From positions 74,649 to 138,648 of the forward strand of contig VAWY01000126.1 in NCBI GenBank assembly GCA_005888335.1: a DNA stretch of 64,000 nt, written 5' to 3'. Positions 59,308 to 64,000 of this stretch are shown piece after piece. Each line of letters starts with the position of its first letter. Position 1 is the first letter of the stretch. Below the pieces are notes generated by a model. The model searched no databases and was not told the origin of the DNA. It worked only from the letters and a program-made list of their open reading frames with translations. A program made the position numbers and the translations under genes. This DNA is from Actinomycetota bacterium (GTDB lineage Bacteria; Actinomycetota; Thermoleophilia; Solirubrobacterales; Solirubrobacteraceae).

Positions 59308-59765
59308 CCCGCGGCCGGCAGCGGCTGGTCGCGCGCGTAGCGGTCGAGGCGCTGGAGCTCGTCGGCGTAGAGGCGCTCGAGCACGCGCGGGGCGAAGAGG
59401 CGCTCGAAGAAGCCGCCAACGCCGCCGGCGCCCTCCCAGACCGTCTCGATGCGCACGCGCGAGGCGTTGCCCGCCGGCGTCACCGTCCACGTGGTCACCA
59501 GCGAGGAGTCGACGTCGGACTCGGTGAGCACGTGCCCCGGCTCGGGCTCGTCGATGCGCATGCGGGCGGATCGCGTGCGCCCGCCCACGCTGAGCTTGAA
59601 GCGCGTGACCGTTCCCGCGCCGACGCCGCCCTCCTCGACCGCGAAGTCGGAGAACGCGGGCGGCAGGAAGCGGGGGTGGTGCTCCCGCATGTCGGCGATG
59701 AGCCCGTAGACGACGTCGGCCGGCGCCCCGACGCCGCCCTCCTTGACGACCCTGACCTCGCCCAT
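59304..59765 (-). CDS. SRPBCC family (polyketide cyclase-like) protein
   Basis: A 153-residue START-like fold protein. VVKEGGVGAPADVVYGLIADMREHHPRFLPP is the typical first strand and helices. RFKLSVGGRTRSARMRIDEPEPGHVLTES and TTWTVTPAGNASRVRIETVWE follow, and a long C-terminal helix (VLERLYADELQRLDRYA) closes the cavity. Such proteins bind a hydrophobic ligand. It overlaps the lipoprotein gene by four bases and the alpha/beta hydrolase gene by one, so it belongs to the same minus-strand operon. Confidence 0.82.
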   Translation of the reverse strand: MGEVRVVKEGGVGAPADVVYGLIADMREHHPRFLPPAFSDFAVEEGGVGAGTVTRFKLSVGGRTRSARMRIDEPEPGHVLTESDVDSSLVTTWTVTPAGNASRVRIETVWEGAGGVGGFFERLFAPRVLERLYADELQRLDRYARDQPLPAAG

Positions 59766-60682
59766 CAGGCCGCCGCGCTCGCCGCCGCCGGGCGCTTCGC
59801 GTCGGCCGCGTTGCGCGTGATGGCGTCGATGATCTGGGGCCACGCGCCCCGCGGCAGGTCGTGTCCCATGCCCTTGATCAGCACGAGCTTCGCGCCGGGA
59901 ATCGCGCGCGCCGTCGCCTTGCCGCCGGACTTGCGCACGAGCCGGTCGCGCCGGCCGTGGATGACCACCGTCGGCGCGGTGATCCGGCCGACGTCGAGCG
60001 TCCGGTCGCCCGCGCTGATGATCGCCGCGAGCTGGCGGCCCAGCCCGGCCGGGCTCGGACCGCGGTCCCAGCTCAGCGCGGCCATCTCGCGCAGCTCCTC
60101 ATCGTCGCGCTCGAAGCCGGGCGAGCCCACGACGCGAAACAGCTTGACCAGGCTCTCGACGTACTGCTCCTTGGTACGCGGCGGCTTGGCCACGAAGAAG
60201 GGGTAGACGCGCAGGGCCGGCTGGCCCTTCCAGCGGCTGCCCGTCGTCGACATGATCGAGGCCAGCGACAGCGTGCGCTGCGGGTGGCGCGCCGCGAAGA
60301 CCTGGGCGATCATCCCGCCCATCGAGGCGCCGACGATGTGCGCCGCGTCGATCCCGAGGTTGTCGAGCAGGCCGGCGACGTCGTCGGCCATGTCTACGAG
60401 CGTGTAGGGGACGTGACGCGGACGGCGCGTCAGGATCTGCCGCGCCGTCGGCGGCGGCACGTGGTCGAAGCGCGTCGAGCGGCCGACGTCGCGGTTGTCG
60501 TAGCGGATCACGAAGAAGCCGCGGGCGGCGAGGGCGCGGCAGAAGTCCGCGTGCCAGGCGAGCATCTGCGTGCCCAGCCCCATGATCAACAGGACCGCGG
60601 GGTCGCCGGGCTCGCCGAAGGTCTCGTAGCAGAGCTCGATGTCCCCGACGCGGGTGAACTGCTCGTTGAGCGTCGTCGTCAT
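59765..60682 (-). CDS. Alpha/beta hydrolase
   Basis: A 305-residue hydrolase. The oxyanion strand is LLIMGLGTQMLAWHADFC. The nucleophile elbow is VGASMGGMIAQVFAARHP with Ser, the acid is in VIHGRRDRLV and the His in IKGMGHDLPRGAWP. Esterase or lipase activity is likely, as in similar actinobacterial proteins. The ATG at 60682 overlaps the stop of the upstream enoyl reductase-like gene (ATGA), with GGAG just ahead. Confidence 0.9.
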   Translation of the reverse strand: MTTTLNEQFTRVGDIELCYETFGEPGDPAVLLIMGLGTQMLAWHADFCRALAARGFFVIRYDNRDVGRSTRFDHVPPPTARQILTRRPRHVPYTLVDMADDVAGLLDNLGIDAAHIVGASMGGMIAQVFAARHPQRTLSLASIMSTTGSRWKGQPALRVYPFFVAKPPRTKEQYVESLVKLFRVVGSPGFERDDEELREMAALSWDRGPSPAGLGRQLAAIISAGDRTLDVGRITAPTVVIHGRRDRLVRKSGGKATARAIPGAKLVLIKGMGHDLPRGAWPQIIDAITRNAADAKRPAAASAAA

Positions 60683-61884
60683 ATCTCCATTGTCTCGATC
60701 ACGACGAACGAGAGCCCCGCTCGCCGCAGGCGCTCGACCAGCGCGCCGCCCATCGCCACCGCCGTGGTGACCTGTCCGGCGGTCGGCGGCAGCTCGTCGT
60801 GGGCCAGGCAGAGCGCCGACTCGGCGAGCATCTTCGAGGTCTCGCCGTAGCCGGGATCGCCGCCGGCGATCCGCGTGACGACGCGCCGGCCGCCGCCCTC
60901 GCCCACGAGGCGCACCTCGAACCAGCCCCTGTCGCGCTGCTCCGGCGTCGGGCCGTCGCCGGGCGAGAGCCGGCCCAGCAGGAGCGAGCGCGCGGGCGGG
61001 ACCTGCGCGAGCGCGAACATCGACGCCGCGCCGGCAACCAGTCCGGCGGCGACGGGCAGCCGCTTGATCGCGAGGTAATGGCCGTAGGCGAAGTCGGGCC
61101 CGTAGCGGTCGAGCGCCCGGGCGGAGGCCGCGACCACCTGCGGATCCAGGCTGGGGAACGGCAGCACCCACGCGTTCACCGCGCGCTCGCGCCGCGGCGC
61201 CGGCCGCACCGCGCGCACGCGCCTCCCGTCGGGCGCCGGCTCGGCGCGCCGCCGCTCGGCGTGCGCGCTCGCCATCTGGCGCACGCGCGAGAACGCGGTC
61301 ACGGCCGTGTGGAAGCTGCCGCCCGAAGGAAGGCCGCCCGCGCGCACGAACCCCTCGACCCGCAGCGGCACGCCCTCGGGCAGCGCCTCGACGGTCAGGA
61401 GCGTGCCGAGGTCGGCGGGGATGCAGTCGAAGCCGCACGCGTGCACGATCCGCGCGCCGCGCTCGGACGCCCGCGCGTGATGGCGAACGTACATGCGGTC
61501 GACGAACTCGGGCTCGCCGGTCAGGTCGACGTAGTCGGTCCCGGCCTCGGCGCATGCGGCGACCAGCGGCTCGCCGTAGCGGATGTACGGCCCGACCGTG
61601 GTGATCACCACGCGCGCCGCCTCGGCCACGTCGCGCAGCGACCGCGGGTCGTCGACGTCGGCGTGCAGCAGCGGCACGTCGACGGCCAGCCGCTCGCGAA
61701 GCGCCTCGAGCTTGGCGCGATTGCGCCCGGCCAGCGCCCACCGCGTCTGCGGCGGCGCGTGGCCGGCGAGGTACTCGGCGGTGAGCGCCCCGGTGTAGCC
61801 GGTAGCGCCGAGGAGGACGACGTCGTGCGCGGCGATGGCGACGAGTCTATGGTTGGCGTGGGGATGAGCCGGGTTCTTCCCCAC
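60679..61884 (-). CDS. Saccharopine dehydrogenase-like/trans-acting enoyl reductase family protein
   Basis: About 400 residues with a Rossmann N-terminus (DVVLLGATGYTGALTAEYL, WALAGRNRAKLEALRERL). VVITTVGPYIRYGEPLVAACAEAGTDYVDLTGE and HACGFDCIPADLGTLL are marks of the mycobacterial trans-acting enoyl reductase group, which works with polyketide or lipid enzymes. The start is unclear. There is no ATG, GTG or TTG close to the domain. GTG 61884 is the nearest upstream but overlaps the divergent kinase gene by 21 bases. An ATC at 61836 sits 7 bases after a TAGACT that could be a -10 box. Confidence 0.75.
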   Translation of the reverse strand: MGKNPAHPHANHRLVAIAAHDVVLLGATGYTGALTAEYLAGHAPPQTRWALAGRNRAKLEALRERLAVDVPLLHADVDDPRSLRDVAEAARVVITTVGPYIRYGEPLVAACAEAGTDYVDLTGEPEFVDRMYVRHHARASERGARIVHACGFDCIPADLGTLLTVEALPEGVPLRVEGFVRAGGLPSGGSFHTAVTAFSRVRQMASAHAERRRAEPAPDGRRVRAVRPAPRRERAVNAWVLPFPSLDPQVVAASARALDRYGPDFAYGHYLAIKRLPVAAGLVAGAASMFALAQVPPARSLLLGRLSPGDGPTPEQRDRGWFEVRLVGEGGGRRVVTRIAGGDPGYGETSKMLAESALCLAHDELPPTAGQVTTAVAMGGALVERLRRAGLSFVVIETMEI

Positions 61885-63123
61885 GATCCCGTGGTGCCGC
61901 AGCGCGACGACCTCCTCGACGCGGAGGCCATGCGCGAGCGCTTCGCGGCGCTGCTCGCCACCGGCGGCCTGACCGCCATCGAAGGCTGCCGGCGGCTGTC
62001 GGTGCGCTACTACCCCGGCCAGTTCATGCAGGTCCTCTACGCGGTCGACGCGGGTGGCACGACGCACCACGTCGCCGCCCGCACGTTCGACAGCGGGGCG
62101 CGCTGCGAGCACGAGGCGCGCGAGGGCGAGCGCCACGGCGTCGCGTGCGGGCCGCTGCGCCCGCTTGCCGCCGACCCGCGCCTGCGCACCGTCTACTGGA
62201 CGTTCCCCAACGACCGCGCGCTGCCCTCGCTGCCGCGTCTCGCCGGCCGCTCGCCGACGCTCGCCGGGCTGCTCGGCCGCCCCGTCGACGGGCGCATCGT
62301 CAAGTACGCGCCCGAGGTGCGCGCCGTCGCGCGCTGCGTCGACGACGCCGGCACGACGGTCGGCTACGCGAAGCTGTACGGGCCCGAGGCCGAGGACGCC
62401 CACCGCATCCAGGAGGCGGTCGCGCGCCGCCTGGCCGACCACGAGCCGACGCTGCGCGTCCCGCGCGTCCTCGGCTGGTCGGCGAGCGACCGCATCATCG
62501 TCTCCGAGCCGGTCGTCGGACCGCGGATCCGCGACCTGCCGCCCAGCGCGCTCGAGCTGGGCATGCAGCGCCTGGGCACGGGGCTGGCGCGGCTGCACGC
62601 GCTGCCCGCGCCCCCGCGGCTGCGCTACGGCGGCGCGCGCCCGGCGAAGCTGCGCGCCGCCGCGCGCCTCGCGGCGTACGCGTGGCCCGAGGGCCGCGAC
62701 GTGATCGCGGAGCTGCTGCGCGCGCTGATCGAACGCTGGCCCGCGCCGGAGGGCCCGCTCGCCTGCATGCACGGCGACCTCAACGAGGCCAACGTGGTCG
62801 TCGAGGACGGCCGGCTGGCCATCCTCGATCTCGACCGCTTCGCGCTGGGCCCGGCCGCGGCCGACCTCGGCGGCGGGCTCGCCCGCCTGCGCTACGAGCG
62901 CCGGGCCGGCCGGCTCGACCAGGCGCGCGAGCGCCGCCTGGGCGCCGCACTGCTCGACGGGTACGCCGAGGCGGGGACGCTGCCCAGCGCGGCGGCCCTG
63001 CGCTGGCACACCGCGGCGACGCTGCTGACGCGGCGGGTGGCCAAGACCGTCGTGCGCGTCCGCGCCAAGCGGCTGGGGCGCCTGCCCGGCATCATCGCGG
63101 ACGCCCGCGAGCTGCTCGACTGA
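61864..63123 (+). CDS. Aminoglycoside phosphotransferase-like kinase
   Basis: A 419-residue small-molecule kinase of the APH/choline kinase fold. The N lobe has RYYPGQFMQVLYAV and KLYGPEAEDAHRI. The catalytic loop is CMHGDLNEANVVVEDG, with the metal-binding Asp in LAILDLDRFALGPAAADLG. The C-terminal helices are basic (KTVVRVRAKRLGRLPG). Antibiotic resistance should not be assumed, since most such genes act on sugars or other metabolites. The ATG at 61864 is chosen; an ATG at 61849 is in frame. It is divergent from the enoyl reductase-like gene. Confidence 0.82.
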   Translation: MSRVLPHDPVVPQRDDLLDAEAMRERFAALLATGGLTAIEGCRRLSVRYYPGQFMQVLYAVDAGGTTHHVAARTFDSGARCEHEAREGERHGVACGPLRPLAADPRLRTVYWTFPNDRALPSLPRLAGRSPTLAGLLGRPVDGRIVKYAPEVRAVARCVDDAGTTVGYAKLYGPEAEDAHRIQEAVARRLADHEPTLRVPRVLGWSASDRIIVSEPVVGPRIRDLPPSALELGMQRLGTGLARLHALPAPPRLRYGGARPAKLRAAARLAAYAWPEGRDVIAELLRALIERWPAPEGPLACMHGDLNEANVVVEDGRLAILDLDRFALGPAAADLGGGLARLRYERRAGRLDQARERRLGAALLDGYAEAGTLPSAAALRWHTAATLLTRRVAKTVVRVRAKRLGRLPGIIADARELLD

Positions 63124-63130
63124 GCCTGAG

Positions 63131-64000
63131 CTACGGCGTCCCGGTCAGCGCCTCGACCCGTGCCTCGCGGGTGGGCAGCACGAGCTTCGGCGAGCCGTAC
63201 GTGATCGTGGTGAGCTGGTTGTTGCGGCGCAGGAACGGCTCGTCGACCTGGATGAGGTCGAGCCGGATCTTGTGGCCGCCCGCCAGCAGCCAGTGGTTGC
63301 CGAACAGCGGCAGCCGCAGGTCGCCCGCGGCCGGGTCGTAGCCGTTGAGGGCATCGATGCGGTACGTGCCGCGCGTCATGAGGAACGCCGGCCCGGTCGG
63401 CGGGACGTCCCACACGCGAGCGTCGAGCTGTGCCTGCGCAAGGGGGTCCCCGAGCGCGTAGTGGACGTCGACCTCGCCCAGCCCGACGTACGTCGTGTGG
63501 TTGGTCAGCGGCTGCGAGGTGCCCGTGTAGCCGCCGGTGGCCGGCTGATCGGACGTCCGGCAGTCCCCCGTCGGAGCGACGATGTCGCCGATGATCGGAT
63601 CCGTCGCCGGGCCGTTGGGGTCGCCGGTCCCGCTGCCCGGCCCGAGCGAGTTGGGAGCTCCGCCGTACGTGATCGTCAGCGTTCCCTGCGACAGCCCCTC
63701 GGGCGTGGTCGCGGTGACGGCGTGCGCGGACGAGGGCCCCGGCTGGCCGGGGTCGTCCGAGCAGATCGTCGGCTCGGACGTGACCGTCGTCTGCTGGCGG
63801 TGGCTGCCGTTGATGTGCGCCTGCACCCACTGGAACGCCTGGGCGTTGAGGCGCTGCCAGGTCTGGGGCCGGTTCTGGGCGCGGCTGTGGCCGACGTCGG
63901 CGACGGCCACGCTCACGGGCCACAGCCGGTCCAGCCGCTTGAGGTACTTGAACTCGCGGAAGGACTCGACCGCCTCGAAGAGGTCGTCGCTCCAGCCCTG
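63131..64000 (-). CDS. CocE/NonD family hydrolase, C-terminal part
   Basis: The window ends inside this gene; 289 residues of its C-terminal portion are present. The first visible part, QGWSDDLFEAVESFREF, then VADVGHSRAQNRPQTWQRL, is the late part of the alpha/beta hydrolase with its Asp and His region. After it comes the beta-sandwich (X-Pro dipeptidyl-peptidase C-terminal domain), with GEVDVHYALGDPLAQAQLDARVWDV and GGHKIRLDLIQVDEPFLRRNNQ. The Ser nucleophile lies beyond the window. It ends 7 bases from the convergent kinase gene. Confidence 0.85.
   Translation of the reverse strand, partial: QGWSDDLFEAVESFREFKYLKRLDRLWPVSVAVADVGHSRAQNRPQTWQRLNAQAFQWVQAHINGSHRQQTTVTSEPTICSDDPGQPGPSSAHAVTATTPEGLSQGTLTITYGGAPNSLGPGSGTGDPNGPATDPIIGDIVAPTGDCRTSDQPATGGYTGTSQPLTNHTTYVGLGEVDVHYALGDPLAQAQLDARVWDVPPTGPAFLMTRGTYRIDALNGYDPAAGDLRLPLFGNHWLLAGGHKIRLDLIQVDEPFLRRNNQLTTITYGSPKLVLPTREARVEALTGTP

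Noticed and set aside
61864..63123. Aminoglycoside resistance gene
   Set aside because: The APH fold is shared by many metabolite kinases, and nothing nearby suggests resistance or mobility.

Overview
The window is about 64 kb of very GC-rich, densely packed actinobacterial DNA. Many genes overlap by 1-14 bases, and GTG or TTG starts are common. Several things point to class Thermoleophilia, order Solirubrobacterales (the Conexibacter, Solirubrobacter and Baekduia type): many acyl-CoA catabolic genes, PQQ-type sugar dehydrogenase paralogues, an RTX/beta-propeller secreted protein, a DUF559 protein, and a GerW-like gene beside a rubredoxin gene. This placement is inferred from gene content and cannot be proved here. 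I saw no rRNA, tRNA, CRISPR array, phage or transposase gene.

Layout. 0-10 kb: the end of a GGDEF protein, then an acyl-CoA catabolic block (MerR regulator, CaiB-type CoA transferase, BKACE cleavage enzyme, acyl-CoA carboxyltransferase, arginase-like hydrolase, enoyl-CoA hydratase, acyl-CoA dehydrogenase). Three promoters in this block carry the same palindrome. 10-13.5 kb: GST-type reductase, M20 peptidase and nitrilase. 13.8-22.2 kb: a DctA transporter with its own two-component system, a class III aminotransferase, and an ABC exporter translationally coupled to a DesK/DesR-like pair. 22.2-27.7 kb: DUF559 protein, second acyl-CoA dehydrogenase, response regulator, uracil-DNA glycosylase and SDR-GNAT-cupin genes. 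27.7-33.4 kb: a secreted RTX protein, then a small cell-surface glycopolymer cluster behind a PhoP-box-like site. 33.4-38.2 kb: sugar dehydrogenase, PlsC, glycerol kinase and a glycosyltransferase.

38.2-48.1 kb is the most interesting part. A biotinyl carrier and an enoyl-CoA hydratase are followed by a thioredoxin-like gene overlapping a UGSC-family gene. In that gene an in-frame TGA sits exactly where selenocysteine is expected, so it is very probably a selenoprotein. OsmC and the biotin genes follow: bioB, bioF, a bioD fused to a glyoxalase/VOC domain, and a divergent bioA interrupted by an amber codon. Two loci here carry tandem hairpin repeats, one of them inside bioF and bioD coding sequence.

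48-64 kb: GerW-like protein, rubredoxin, NUDIX hydrolase and a Crp-like regulator; a 168-bp nearly perfect palindrome resembling a MITE; an epimerase; an ECF sigma factor carrying its own anti-sigma-like domain and membrane segment; a Glu/Leu-type dehydrogenase; a molybdopterin oxidoreductase; and a tightly overlapping minus-strand run (enoyl reductase-like, alpha/beta hydrolase, SRPBCC, sugar dehydrogenase lipoprotein, MBL hydrolase). The window ends in a partial CocE-type hydrolase.

Biotin synthesis, biotin-dependent carboxylation and acyl-CoA oxidation recur together, which suggests a heterotroph living on fatty or other organic acids.
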